A stretch of 64,000 nt of DNA from Afipia sp. OHSU_II-C1 (GTDB taxonomy: Bacteria > Pseudomonadota > Alphaproteobacteria > Rhizobiales > Xanthobacteraceae): NCBI RefSeq assembly GCF_000497575.1, contig NZ_APJI01000012.1, positions 1-64,000 on the forward strand, in the 5' to 3' direction. The first letter of the stretch is position 1; each line of letters opens with the position of its first letter. Below, piece by piece: positions 26,984 to 36,068 of this stretch. Under the pieces are notes generated by a model that saw only the letters and a list, made by a program, of their open reading frames with translations, was not told where the DNA came from and did not search any database. A program made the translations under genes and the position numbers.

Positions 26984-27058
26984 GCTACGATCGCAAATTC
27001 TCTCGCTCTCGGCAATCGCATCGTTTCGCGGTCTCGATAATCAGAACGTAGGATTCCG

Positions 27059-28963
27059 TCACGCAACCTGAACGGTCTGAACACCAGCTTTTCGCAAGAG
27101 GTCATAAAGGGTTGCGATTTTAGTGCGCGTACCGCGACGACCGCAATAGGTAAAGATTACGCGCTGCTTTGCGCGGGTGAAAGCAACGAAGAATCCGGCT
27201 GTCGCCTCGATCTGATCGCCAGCGAAACTCCACCAGGCGCCGTCGTCCAACCCCACGAAGATGACGGTATGATATTCGAGGCCCTTGCTCTTATGGATTG
27301 TCATCAGCGGGATCGAGTGAACGCCTTCATAGGCATCGAGAGCTGACGACCAATCAATACCACCGGCCGACGACGCCAGTAGATGCACAGCGGCGGCATC
27401 AAGCACCTTGTCGAGCCAGCCGCCCTGGCCATAAGCGGGATGAACCGCGATCAGCCGTTCTCGGTCGATGAACGCCAGAATGTCGTCCACGATGGATCGC
27501 GCCACCGCCTTCGATTTTGGTGGGTTGGGATGGGCACCACTGAGTTTGATCGCGTAAGCGTCCAGTTCGCGGGCAAGTTTGGCCTGAGCAGCCTCGTCAT
27601 CAGGCGCAACGCCGTGGAGCGCGGCCAGCGCTTCCTGACAGTCCGTCCAGTATCGGCCGGCCCGCTTGGTCATCGCGAGGCGCAGAATGGCGACGACCAT
27701 TTCCGATGCTTCTTCCGCCAGCAGTTCCTGCAGCATGACCGTGCCGACGGCCCCGGCCTCGTTACGTAGGGGAATGCCGGCAGCCGCGAAGGCCGGTTCG
27801 AGGACAGCCGCATAGTCCGCGGCCTTCTGGCGGACGAGCAGAACGAAATCACGCGGGCCGAGCTGGTGGGTCTTCATTTCTGCCGCGACGAAAGCCGCCA
27901 AGCGATCCGCCTCGACCTCCGGGGTCGAGAAATCCCAGATCGCGCAACTGTCTCCAGCGATCGTGCCCACCGTTTTCGATACCGGCGCCACGGCGCGGGC
28001 ATCCAAAGCCTGCGCAAGAACATGCTGGATACGCACCAGCTTGGGCGACGAGCGATAGTTGTTGTAGAGTGGCGTCCGTTTCCCGCCGAAGTCGGCGTCG
28101 AACGCGGTGAAGGGATCGTCCATCGCCATCGCCCAGCGCATGATCTGCTGTTTGTTGTCGCCAACGGCCGTAATCACCGTGTCGGTGCCGAGGAAGATAG
28201 TGCGGACCAGATCATATTGGATCTGCGTCGTATCTTGGAACTCATCCATGAACAGGTGGGAATAGGTTAGTCGGAGCGCGTCGCGCGCCATCGGATTGAC
28301 CCGCAACAGGAGTTCGGTGAGCCGCCCGATCATCGGGAACGACAGGACGCTCTTCTTACCGTCGTGAAGCGACATTTGCCAGAAGCGATCCGCCGCCCAT
28401 TGGGCCGGGCTCGGATTTGACCAGCCGACCAACGAAAGCGGTGACCCCACCAGATGACGGCGCTCGAAAGCCTTCACCGCTATCGCCTGGAGGTCGGTAT
28501 AGGTGCCAACCGATGCCGGAGGCGTGCCGACCTGCTGATACAGGAAGTCGCGGTAATCCCGATCATTGGGGAAGATGATTTCGTAGTCAGGCCGCGGCCG
28601 CCAGCGGGCGGGCAGCGCCTGACAAAAGCGATCGATCAATCCCTTTGCAAAGGCGTCGAACGTCATGGAGTCAAAGCGTCCGGCATGATTGCGATGGCAG
28701 CGCTGACGGACCCGCGCAGCGAGGTTCGTCGCGGCGTCGCGTTTGAAGCTTATGGCGAGAATACGCCTCGGTGCAGGTGCCGTGCCCGTCTGGAGGAGAT
28801 AGGCAGCGCGTTGCGCGAGCAATTCCGTCTTGCCTGCACCAGGGCCGGCAATGACGGATCGGTTGTCTGCCGAGCGGACGACCTTCAACGCATTCGCTTC
28901 GAGCGCGTCCACGCCCACCGGCTTCCAATCATCCGGGCGAACCCGTCGTGACAACACCGCCAT
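27059..28963 (-). CDS. gajB: Gabija-like GajB, UvrD-type helicase
   Basis: A 634-residue superfamily 1A helicase. Walker A AGPGAGKTELL at 39-49, TFDAFAKGL (motif Ib region), FMDEFQDTTQ with DEFQD at 240-244, motif III AVGDNKQQIMRWA, motif V HKSKGLEYHTVIFVGL and motif VI FVAFTRAKQRVIF are all intact. It follows the OLD-type nuclease gene with only two bases between stop and start. An OLD-family ATPase/Toprim nuclease paired with a UvrD-like helicase is the Gabija (class 2 OLD) layout, in which GajB senses or unwinds DNA ends. A DNA repair role cannot be excluded. Confidence 0.78.
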   Translation of the reverse strand: MAVLSRRVRPDDWKPVGVDALEANALKVVRSADNRSVIAGPGAGKTELLAQRAAYLLQTGTAPAPRRILAISFKRDAATNLAARVRQRCHRNHAGRFDSMTFDAFAKGLIDRFCQALPARWRPRPDYEIIFPNDRDYRDFLYQQVGTPPASVGTYTDLQAIAVKAFERRHLVGSPLSLVGWSNPSPAQWAADRFWQMSLHDGKKSVLSFPMIGRLTELLLRVNPMARDALRLTYSHLFMDEFQDTTQIQYDLVRTIFLGTDTVITAVGDNKQQIMRWAMAMDDPFTAFDADFGGKRTPLYNNYRSSPKLVRIQHVLAQALDARAVAPVSKTVGTIAGDSCAIWDFSTPEVEADRLAAFVAAEMKTHQLGPRDFVLLVRQKAADYAAVLEPAFAAAGIPLRNEAGAVGTVMLQELLAEEASEMVVAILRLAMTKRAGRYWTDCQEALAALHGVAPDDEAAQAKLARELDAYAIKLSGAHPNPPKSKAVARSIVDDILAFIDRERLIAVHPAYGQGGWLDKVLDAAAVHLLASSAGGIDWSSALDAYEGVHSIPLMTIHKSKGLEYHTVIFVGLDDGAWWSFAGDQIEATAGFFVAFTRAKQRVIFTYCGRRGTRTKIATLYDLLRKAGVQTVQVA

Positions 28964-28965
28964 GG

Positions 28966-30948
28966 CTAGTCCCGCCGCAACGACTTGGCGATGTGCTTGA
29001 GAACCTCGGCCAGCACGGCCGGCATATTCTCGGCCAAGTCCTTTTTCTTGATGTGCGTCAGAGCCGCGAGGTGCGTTGCCGGTTTGCTGTTGGTGAGAAA
29101 GTGATAGCGATAGGCAGGGAGAAGCGCCGGATAGTCCTTGAACGGGCCGGTGAAGAGCGTGAGCCCCGGTCCGGCTGTCCCGAGAACCACTTCCGCCGCC
29201 TTGTCAGCCGCCATCTTCGGACCGCCACCCTTGGGGATGATTGCCTTGTAAGCATCGGGAAAGGCTTCGAGCATCGCGAGGTCAAGATCGAGTGGCGCTG
29301 AGAAGTAGACGCCATACGGCTTTAGGCAATCGACCCAGCCTTGCAGAATTTTACGATCCTCCGGGTCTTGCCAAGTGTGCATCGCTGTAAACCTTTCATC
29401 GGACAACACACCACCATCGATTTTCAGGAGTTTGGCTTTTGGCACGCCGAATTCGATGAGATTCTCTATCGCCGTCTTCACCCTGCCAAAGCCGCCACCG
29501 TCCCGACCCAAATCGAGATCCAAGAGCGTCGCGTGCGGAATACCGAGATGTTTCAGTAACCGCCAGAAATGCTGCACATGCCTCCCGCCCAAGGGCACGA
29601 TGGCGACGAAGGCAGGATCGATCAGGAGGTTCAGCGCCTCGGCTAAGGGCGGTAAGACGATTCGTTCCGAATCGCCTTCAACGAGCAGGACAAACCGGGC
29701 GAAATAGAGTTCAGGATAGGCGAGCATGGCGCCACGGACGAACTTGGCGGCCTCGTCAACGCCAGGCGGGATCTTGATCTTCTTGACCGTCGAGACGCGT
29801 GTCGTCGGATCGCAGCGGCAGTAGCGGACCTCACGCGGGTTGACGCGGCTCAGCACGGCCGGCGAATGACTGGTGACGATGGCCTGCGCACCGCCGGCAT
29901 CTGTCAGCGAGCGGACCTGACGGATGATCCGCGCGAGGAAGTAAGGAGAGAGATGGTTTTCAGGCTCTTCCAACGCAAAGAGCGTGAGCGCGGGAATCCG
30001 CAGAGTGTCGTCGCGGAAACCCTCGACGGTGCCAGCGACAATCTCGCGCTCCAGATCAAAAACCGCCGCAGCCAGCGCGAAATAGAAGAGCGATTGCTGC
30101 CCGTCGCTCAGAGCGTCGAGGCCACGCTCCTGCCCGTCCGGTCCCTGCTCGAAGATGACAGCGATCTTGTTGACGATGTCCTCGAACCGGCGGCTGACCA
30201 GGCTGAGCCTGGGTTTCGTATCGACAACATCGTCGTGAAGGCCTGACCAGCGCGCCTGTAAGGCTTTGCCGATCGCGGCAATCGCCGACTCGCCCTCAAA
30301 CGCGGTGGTTAGGTTCTGGGTGGCTTCCTGAACCGCCTCCTCGGTTTCAGACGACCATTCGATAGCACGAAGCAGGCGGGCGGCGAGCGCGCCGGTCGTT
30401 GCCCGAATCTGGACAGCCGCATCGCGGCTGGCGGGCGTGTAGTAGAGCTGGATCAGGCCGCGATCCGCCGCCGAGACCGGATGACATTTGTCCTCGGCCG
30501 GATCATCATCGAGCGTGTCGACCCAGAAAAGCTCCTGCGAAACCTCGCCCTCGACCGTCCCGTCATCTTCCCATCGTGCTTCGAGCCGCAGACGGCAGAC
30601 CGGCGATTTCCCCTCCCGTTCGATCTGCATGTGCCGGAACGAGGGCGCGATCGTCTCCGGCGTTGCAGTGCCATCGGCCAGTTCGGGCAATCCGATCAGC
30701 ACGTCGATGAACAAATCCTTGGGTTCGCGACCGTCCGGATCGTCGGCTACGCCAAGGTGAAAATCCGAACGCTGAACGGTGCGCTGCGCGCGGGATACAC
30801 CAAACAACTTCGACAGCGCGTGCAGGAGCGCGGTCTTGCCCGCAGCGTTCGGGCCGACGACGGCCGTGATCTCCGATGAAATAGGCACCGTGATCGGATC
30901 AGGGCCGAAACAGCGGAAGCCGGACAAGGTGACGGATTCAATACGCAT
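28966..30948 (-). CDS. gajA: Gabija-like GajA, OLD-family ATPase-Toprim nuclease
   Basis: A 660-residue protein from ATG 30948 (MRIESVTLSGFRCFG), chosen for the AGGAAG site before it and the family N-terminus. ABC-type ATPase half: Walker A GPNAAGKT at 32-39, signature LSDGQQS at 280-286, Walker B LFALEEPENHL near 323-333, TSHSP H-loop at 359-363. Toprim nuclease half: FVLLVEGDSER with Glu424 and LLDLDLGRDGGG with the Asp pair near 477. GajA proteins are about 580 residues, so this is somewhat long, within OLD family range. It is coupled to the UvrD-like gene; together they probably cleave invading DNA. Confidence 0.8.
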   Translation of the reverse strand: MRIESVTLSGFRCFGPDPITVPISSEITAVVGPNAAGKTALLHALSKLFGVSRAQRTVQRSDFHLGVADDPDGREPKDLFIDVLIGLPELADGTATPETIAPSFRHMQIEREGKSPVCRLRLEARWEDDGTVEGEVSQELFWVDTLDDDPAEDKCHPVSAADRGLIQLYYTPASRDAAVQIRATTGALAARLLRAIEWSSETEEAVQEATQNLTTAFEGESAIAAIGKALQARWSGLHDDVVDTKPRLSLVSRRFEDIVNKIAVIFEQGPDGQERGLDALSDGQQSLFYFALAAAVFDLEREIVAGTVEGFRDDTLRIPALTLFALEEPENHLSPYFLARIIRQVRSLTDAGGAQAIVTSHSPAVLSRVNPREVRYCRCDPTTRVSTVKKIKIPPGVDEAAKFVRGAMLAYPELYFARFVLLVEGDSERIVLPPLAEALNLLIDPAFVAIVPLGGRHVQHFWRLLKHLGIPHATLLDLDLGRDGGGFGRVKTAIENLIEFGVPKAKLLKIDGGVLSDERFTAMHTWQDPEDRKILQGWVDCLKPYGVYFSAPLDLDLAMLEAFPDAYKAIIPKGGGPKMAADKAAEVVLGTAGPGLTLFTGPFKDYPALLPAYRYHFLTNSKPATHLAALTHIKKKDLAENMPAVLAEVLKHIAKSLRRD

Positions 30949-31058
30949 AGGCTTCCTTCTGTCAGGTCGCAGTGAGGACGAAGTGGCAGCATGGTTCTGA
31001 GGTTGCAACGAGACTCAGTGAAGATGCACCGTATTTCATATATATGCAACAAAATCAT

Positions 31059-31113
31059 TTGACTCGCACCAATGCGAAGTTTATATGCATCATACGATGC
31101 TGATGGCGCATCA
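31059..31113 (+). promoter_or_regulatory. Sigma-70-like promoter with two palindromes before ietA
   Basis: TTGACT (31059-31064) and TATATG (31082-31087) are 17 bases apart. Immediately downstream lie GCATC-ATAC-GATGC (31087-31100) and TGATG-GCG-CATCA (31101-31113), which could serve as an operator at the transcription start. Confidence 0.6.
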
Positions 31114-31130
31114 GGCAGTGAGTGGAGCGC

Positions 31131-32336
31131 ATGGAGCACTTTTCAATTATTCAAGCGCTATGTCGGGCAGCGATGGGCGAACCAACGCCAGCGCTGCGCA
31201 AGCAAATCGAGCGGCTTAAGGATGCCCTCGCCAAGGATGGCGAGGAAAAGCAAGCGGCCTCGCTCGCTGGGATTCTTGCAACGGCAGAGCGCCTCAAGGA
31301 AATGGCTCCCAGCCGAATTGAACGTTCTCGCGCTGGCCTGTCCGGCGAGACGTTGGGCCGCAACACACCGGTTCCTGTCGACCGTGAAACGGCCGCTGCC
31401 TTGGCGGAGATCATCTTTCCATCGGAAGTCGAGGGAGCGCCCCCGCTCTTCAATTCGACCGTGACGCAGGCAGTCGGGACGATCGTTGATGAATGGACGG
31501 ACTTCGAGGCACTCGCCACCGTCGATATCATGCCTTCAAAGACTTGTTTGATCTACGGAGCGCCCGGTACAGGTAAAACACGGCTAGCCCTCTGGATTGC
31601 CCGCAGATTGGAGCTTCCTGTGGTTCTCGTGAAGCTAGATGGGCTCGTTTCCTCATTTCTTGGAACGACCGCTCGTAATATTGGCAATCTTTTCGCATTC
31701 GCTAATCGTTATCGCTGCGTCCTTCTACTCGACGAGTTCGACGCAATCGCAAAGGTACGTGATGATCCGCAAGAGGTCGGCGAGATCAAGCGTGTCGTGA
31801 ATGCTCTTCTCCAGAATCTCGATGTTCGGCAGAACATTGGATTGACGATCGGCATCACCAATCATTCGAAGCTGCTTGATCCCGCGGTCTGGCGCCGTTT
31901 CGAGGTTCAGCTTGAGATCCCCAAGCCCGATTTTGAGGTGCGGAAGGCGATCGCCGCCATGTTTATGCCGCCGGTGAAGGCGCCGGACAGCCATCTACGT
32001 CTTATTGCTTGGTTCACCGAAGGTTCCACTGGAGCGGAGATCGAGTCGCTGGTGCGGACATACAAAAAGGCCACCACGGTTCGCGAGGATGATCGACGGG
32101 GATTGCTGGATACACTCCGCCAATTTGCGACGCTCAACGCGGCCCGCATTCAGAGTGAACGCCGAACGTTATTGTTCGACGATCCCGCAAACCTGTTTCG
32201 GGCCATGCGTGACGACCCCATTCTCGCATTTTCAATGGCCGACATCGGCGAAATCGCGGGGCGGGACAAATCGACCGTAAGTCGCCAGCTTGGTCGACAG
32301 GCGAGTAAAGCCGATGGGGGTGTGAATAATGGCTAG
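31131..32336 (+). CDS. ietA: IetA-like AAA+ ATPase
   Basis: An AAA+ ATPase of 401 residues from ATG 31131, or 404 from GTG 31122. Numbered from the GTG, Walker A GAPGTGKT is at 146-153, pore-loop-like KLDGLVSSFLGTTARNI follows, Walker B VLLLDEFDAIA is at 200-210, with sensor GITNHS and arginine-finger region WRRFE. The C-terminus has a helix-turn-helix-like segment (ADIGEIAGRDKSTVSRQLG). The gene overlaps the subtilase gene by eight bases. An AAA+ ATPase beside a subtilisin-like protease is the IetAS pair, known from the Agrobacterium Ti plasmid as a stability locus and later reported as an anti-phage system. Confidence 0.85.
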   Translation: MEHFSIIQALCRAAMGEPTPALRKQIERLKDALAKDGEEKQAASLAGILATAERLKEMAPSRIERSRAGLSGETLGRNTPVPVDRETAAALAEIIFPSEVEGAPPLFNSTVTQAVGTIVDEWTDFEALATVDIMPSKTCLIYGAPGTGKTRLALWIARRLELPVVLVKLDGLVSSFLGTTARNIGNLFAFANRYRCVLLLDEFDAIAKVRDDPQEVGEIKRVVNALLQNLDVRQNIGLTIGITNHSKLLDPAVWRRFEVQLEIPKPDFEVRKAIAAMFMPPVKAPDSHLRLIAWFTEGSTGAEIESLVRTYKKATTVREDDRRGLLDTLRQFATLNAARIQSERRTLLFDDPANLFRAMRDDPILAFSMADIGEIAGRDKSTVSRQLGRQASKADGGVNNG

Positions 32337-34830
32337 TCCGATCCAGATTGTCCTCAATCCGGACAATTATGAGGAAGCCCGAGAGGCAGGCGGCGGCGGC
32401 GGACGTAAAGATTTCTTCGCTCACCGGGATCGAGAATTTGGCGCGCACAAGGCAGCCCTGATCGAGCAGATCGACACCATTTCCGGGGTTCTTTCCGCGC
32501 AAGCGCAGGGACCGATCGGCTACATCAAGGTCATTCTTAAACGGGATGCCTGGGCGAAGAGCCATCGACCCGTTGGAGCACTCTTTCGCAGTGATCGGGT
32601 GCCCGTAATCGGGGGTGGAGATCTCGGCGTGATGATTGTCGAAGGCCGGCCATCGGCGTTGGCGCAGGTGAAAGCCGAAATTACTAAAGCCGAAACGCAG
32701 ACCAGGATGCGTTACGACGAGAAAAAGGGAAAAGAGGTGCCGAACCCCTCGGCGCAAAAGAGCGAGACGGGAGCGATCGACCGGATCGAACTCTATGGCG
32801 CTTCAGACAAACGCAACTTTTCGGTCGAGGAGGCTGTCGTTTGGCTGGCCAATCCCATGACGGGAAGCGGGTATCAAGTCGAGTTATTCGACGTTCTGCC
32901 ACCGCGTGCCGAATGGGATCGCCTCGACCCCGCTCACAGGCGTCTGGTCGAGTCCTTCGTCGCCGGCTTCAACACCCTTGAACAAAGTTTGTCAGTCGAG
33001 CGTCTGCCAACCTGGCGGCAGCGCCTCCCGATGCTTTCCGTGCGCCTGGACCAAGCGGGAGATGGTGCCATCCTGCGACTGACGAGCGTGTCATCGAAGG
33101 AACGCCGCGAGCCTGCGCCATTCGACCCGAACGTTCAGCATCACAGCCGGTTGCTGGCTTTCCTGGACAAGCATCCCTTAGTCCGACGGGTCGAGTTACC
33201 TGGCATCGTGGTGCGTTCTGCTCGCCCGACAACGCCGGGGCGCGTTCGACCAGCTCAGGCGGTCATGCCCGTTCGCGATAGTGGCAGGACCCATCCGAGA
33301 CTCGGCATCATCGATGGCGGCATAAGCCAGGCTTTGGCCGACTGGGTTATCGATCGATGGGACGTTTTGGCCGACGAAGACATGGATCTATCCCATGGCA
33401 CGTTCATCGGCGGACTCGCCGTCGCGGGGGCCGGTATTAATGGCGCGGAGAACTGCCCGGAGCCCGACGGGGCTGAACTGGTTGACGTGGCCGTCTTCCC
33501 AAATGAGCAGAAAGCCGGGGCTTTTGCCTCTTACTATTCGGGCGGCCTCCCGCAATTCTTCGACGAGATGGATGCGGCTGTCGCCGATGCGCGGGCACGA
33601 CATGGCGTGCGTGTCTTTAATATGAGTCTGAACATCCTTCAACCCGCGGCAGCAGATCGCTACAGCCCACATGCGATCCGACTCGACCAGATTGCTGAAG
33701 AAAACAACGCGGTCGTGTTCATTTCCGCCGGAAACATTCAGCCGCAAGACCTTCGCCCGGAGTGGCCGGCTGATGCAGCGGCGGCCCTTTCCAACCTTGC
33801 GCTTGCAAGAAACGATGGGCTCCTGACACCAGCAGAAAGCGCGAGAAATGTTGCCGTCGCGGCATTAAATCCGTTGGGGCACAGCGGTTGCTTACCATTT
33901 GCCCCAGCCCGCTTCAGCCGTCGGGGACCTGGACTTCGGTCAGGAGGAAAGCCCGACCTTGCCCATATCGGAGGCGCGGGTACCCAGCATGCGACGCTGG
34001 GACATGGCCTTTTCTCCATCCTTCCAGATGGAACAGTGATCGATGGTTGCGGCACCAGCTATGCCTCGCCTTTGGTCGCCAAGACGGCAGCAGTCCTCGA
34101 CCATGCCATCGAGGGCGAAGTCTCTCGTGAAACGCTCATCGGTTTGCTGGTCCACCACGCAGAGATTCCAGAACCACTGCGCCCGAAAATGCTGGCGCCA
34201 GTGGCGCGGCACCTTGTCGGTTTCGGGATGCCGCCGTCTGCTGAACGTATTCTGGAGACAGGCGATCATTCTATCACCCTGGTGTTCGCCTCGCGTATCC
34301 AGCATGGCCAGCAGATCAATTTCCGCTTCCCGTGGCCAGCGTCCTTGGTCGGGCCTGGCGGAAAATGCCGAGGACGGGCCAAGCTCACGCTCGTATCCAC
34401 GCCGCCTCTGGATGCGCGGTTCGGTTCCGAGTTCGTCCGCGTCAACGTGAATGCCATCCTGCAGCAGGAGCAGGAGGAGGGCAAATGGAAGGGTCGGCTC
34501 GAACCGCTTTATCTTCCATCTTCACGAGAATCGCCGGCGGTCGAGGCAGAGCTAATCGAACATGACCTGAAATGGAGTCCAGTGAAGGTCCATGCCAAGA
34601 CCTTTCCGCAGGGAGTTGGTCCTTCGTCGAACTGGCGACTATTTGTCGAGTATCTCACCCGCGCTGGAGAGGTGATGCCAGAGGGGGGTGTTCCCTTCAC
34701 GGCAATTCTAACTATTAGCGATCCGGAGGCGGAAAAGCCCGTCTTCAATGACATGCGCCAAAGTCTACAGGCGATTGGCACGCAAATAGCTGACATTCGG
34801 ACTGCCACGCGCATTACGCCGCGCGTGTAA
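32329..34830 (+). CDS. ietS: IetS-like subtilisin (S8) protease
   Basis: An 833-residue protein with an S8 protease domain in the middle. The triad is visible as Asp329 in RLGIIDGG, His356 in DLSHGTFIGG and Ser577 in GCGTSYASPLVA; the oxyanion Asn is in FISAGN near 469. The N-terminal 310 residues and the C-terminal 200 residues are not protease-like. There is no signal peptide, so it works in the cytoplasm, consistent with a toxin-like effector restrained or driven by the ATPase IetA. The catalytic set is complete. Confidence 0.86.
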   Translation: MASPIQIVLNPDNYEEAREAGGGGGRKDFFAHRDREFGAHKAALIEQIDTISGVLSAQAQGPIGYIKVILKRDAWAKSHRPVGALFRSDRVPVIGGGDLGVMIVEGRPSALAQVKAEITKAETQTRMRYDEKKGKEVPNPSAQKSETGAIDRIELYGASDKRNFSVEEAVVWLANPMTGSGYQVELFDVLPPRAEWDRLDPAHRRLVESFVAGFNTLEQSLSVERLPTWRQRLPMLSVRLDQAGDGAILRLTSVSSKERREPAPFDPNVQHHSRLLAFLDKHPLVRRVELPGIVVRSARPTTPGRVRPAQAVMPVRDSGRTHPRLGIIDGGISQALADWVIDRWDVLADEDMDLSHGTFIGGLAVAGAGINGAENCPEPDGAELVDVAVFPNEQKAGAFASYYSGGLPQFFDEMDAAVADARARHGVRVFNMSLNILQPAAADRYSPHAIRLDQIAEENNAVVFISAGNIQPQDLRPEWPADAAAALSNLALARNDGLLTPAESARNVAVAALNPLGHSGCLPFAPARFSRRGPGLRSGGKPDLAHIGGAGTQHATLGHGLFSILPDGTVIDGCGTSYASPLVAKTAAVLDHAIEGEVSRETLIGLLVHHAEIPEPLRPKMLAPVARHLVGFGMPPSAERILETGDHSITLVFASRIQHGQQINFRFPWPASLVGPGGKCRGRAKLTLVSTPPLDARFGSEFVRVNVNAILQQEQEEGKWKGRLEPLYLPSSRESPAVEAELIEHDLKWSPVKVHAKTFPQGVGPSSNWRLFVEYLTRAGEVMPEGGVPFTAILTISDPEAEKPVFNDMRQSLQAIGTQIADIRTATRITPRV

Positions 34831-34882
34831 GATAAGATTTCGCCGACCCCCCTTAGTGGAGTTTTGCAGATTTGGAGGAATA

Positions 34883-35119
34883 GTGACGACCGTTTATCTG
34901 GGACCAAACGATCCTATCCCGTCAGAGCGACATGTGGCCGTGGTCATCCATCGAGACCACGTTGGGGTAGAAAAAGGATACTTCTACGACAGCGCCGAGA
35001 AAGACTTCGGCGGGTCAGGGCCATTCGACTGGCGTATGGCAGAAGCAATCGGGCGGGCCGAGCGCTTTGCGGCAGAACGCCAAATTCAGATCGTCGCTGT
35101 CCGCGCCAGAAGGGATTGA
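34883..35119 (+). CDS. Small hypothetical protein
   Basis: A 78-residue protein starting at GTG 34883 behind a strong GGAGG; an in-frame GTG 27 bases earlier lacks such a site. It reads MTTVYLGPNDPIPSERH, then VVIHRDHVGVEKGYFYDSAEKDFGG and ends in a basic helix. No family is recognised. It lies between the IetAS pair and the Shedu-like gene in the same direction and might be an accessory of either. Confidence 0.55.
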   Translation: MTTVYLGPNDPIPSERHVAVVIHRDHVGVEKGYFYDSAEKDFGGSGPFDWRMAEAIGRAERFAAERQIQIVAVRARRD

Positions 35120-35200
35120 GAACTGGCCATGCCCTCTCGCCTTGTTCAACGTATTCGGGACATCATGCACATCATTGTCCCGAAAGGGGTGTAGCGATCA

Positions 35201-35361
35201 TGTCTGAGGACATTGGATACTTAGTGAATTACCTGCCCGATAGGCTCTACACGCATCCGGGCAAGGCCGGAACTTACGCGACTATCGCTGGTGAAGGCGA
35301 AGAAGTGATCGGCGAGTTCGATGTAACCACGCGATGCAAGTTCGCAGTGTCCGCCTTTTGA
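35201..35361 (+). CDS. Small protein upstream of the Shedu-like gene
   Basis: A 53-residue frame starting MSEDIGYLVNYLPDRLYTH, with GGGG at about 35178 as a possible ribosome site. Its last 28 bases overlap the start of the Shedu-like gene in a different frame. It may be a separate coupled protein or the N-terminal part of a Shedu gene split by a frameshift near 35334-35361. No domain recognised. Confidence 0.5.
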
Positions 35362-36068
35362 GTTCAGGACAAGAGCGACTTTTGGCGGAATTCGAACAGC
35401 GCATGAGCACCGACGCGCCGGAGAAGGATTGGCAAGCTTTCTTCGAGGCGAACCAATGGATATTTGGGCATGGCCTCAACTACGTCTCGCTAGATCGGGC
35501 ATCGGACACTTTGACGGCGCGGACCACCGGCAACGAATTCGACCGCAGCGGCAAAACCGCCGACGCGCTTATGCGGACCCGTGCCGAAGTCAATCAGTTC
35601 GTCTTCGTTGAAACCAAGAAGGACACGACGGATCCTCTTCGCCGTGGCGATCCCTACCGTCCCGGATGTTGGGGCGTATCCGCCGAAGTGTCGAATGCAG
35701 TTACGCAGGTGCAAAAGACCACCTTCGAGTTCGCCCGAAAGCCCTTCCGCGTCACTCTGAAAGATAGCCGGGGCACGGATACCGGCGAGACGGCGTATTC
35801 CATCGAACCCCGGAGCTTTCTCATCGTCGGGAACACGGCTGAACTACAGGGCAATGACGACAAGATCGAGTGCTTCGAACTCTACCGCCGCAACGTCCGC
35901 GCGCCCGAAATCCTAACCTTTGATAACTTCTCTATCGCGCCCGGTTTATCCTACAAAACATCAGCCGCGGCGCAGCCATCGCAGCTTGATGCAATCGAGG
36001 TTGCGGAGGCTGGCGATGTCCGGAAGAACGCGCGCGAGGTTATGATGATACCGCATCTTCGCACCTGA
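35334..36068 (+). CDS. Shedu-like nuclease (DUF4263-type)
   Basis: A 244-residue protein resembling the C-terminal domain of Shedu (SduA) immune proteins: DWQAFFEANQWIFGHGLNYV at 30-50, then KTADALMRTRAEVNQFVFVETKKDTTDPL with the Asp and the E-x-K (FVETKK) of a PD-(D/E)XK nuclease, and ISF-type strands after it. Shedu nucleases are single-gene anti-phage systems with a variable N-terminal domain, so a short N-terminus is not unusual, but the overlapping small frame ahead could be that domain shifted out of frame. Family assigned from motifs; confidence is moderate. Confidence 0.7.
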   Translation: MQVRSVRLLSSGQERLLAEFEQRMSTDAPEKDWQAFFEANQWIFGHGLNYVSLDRASDTLTARTTGNEFDRSGKTADALMRTRAEVNQFVFVETKKDTTDPLRRGDPYRPGCWGVSAEVSNAVTQVQKTTFEFARKPFRVTLKDSRGTDTGETAYSIEPRSFLIVGNTAELQGNDDKIECFELYRRNVRAPEILTFDNFSIAPGLSYKTSAAAQPSQLDAIEVAEAGDVRKNAREVMMIPHLRT

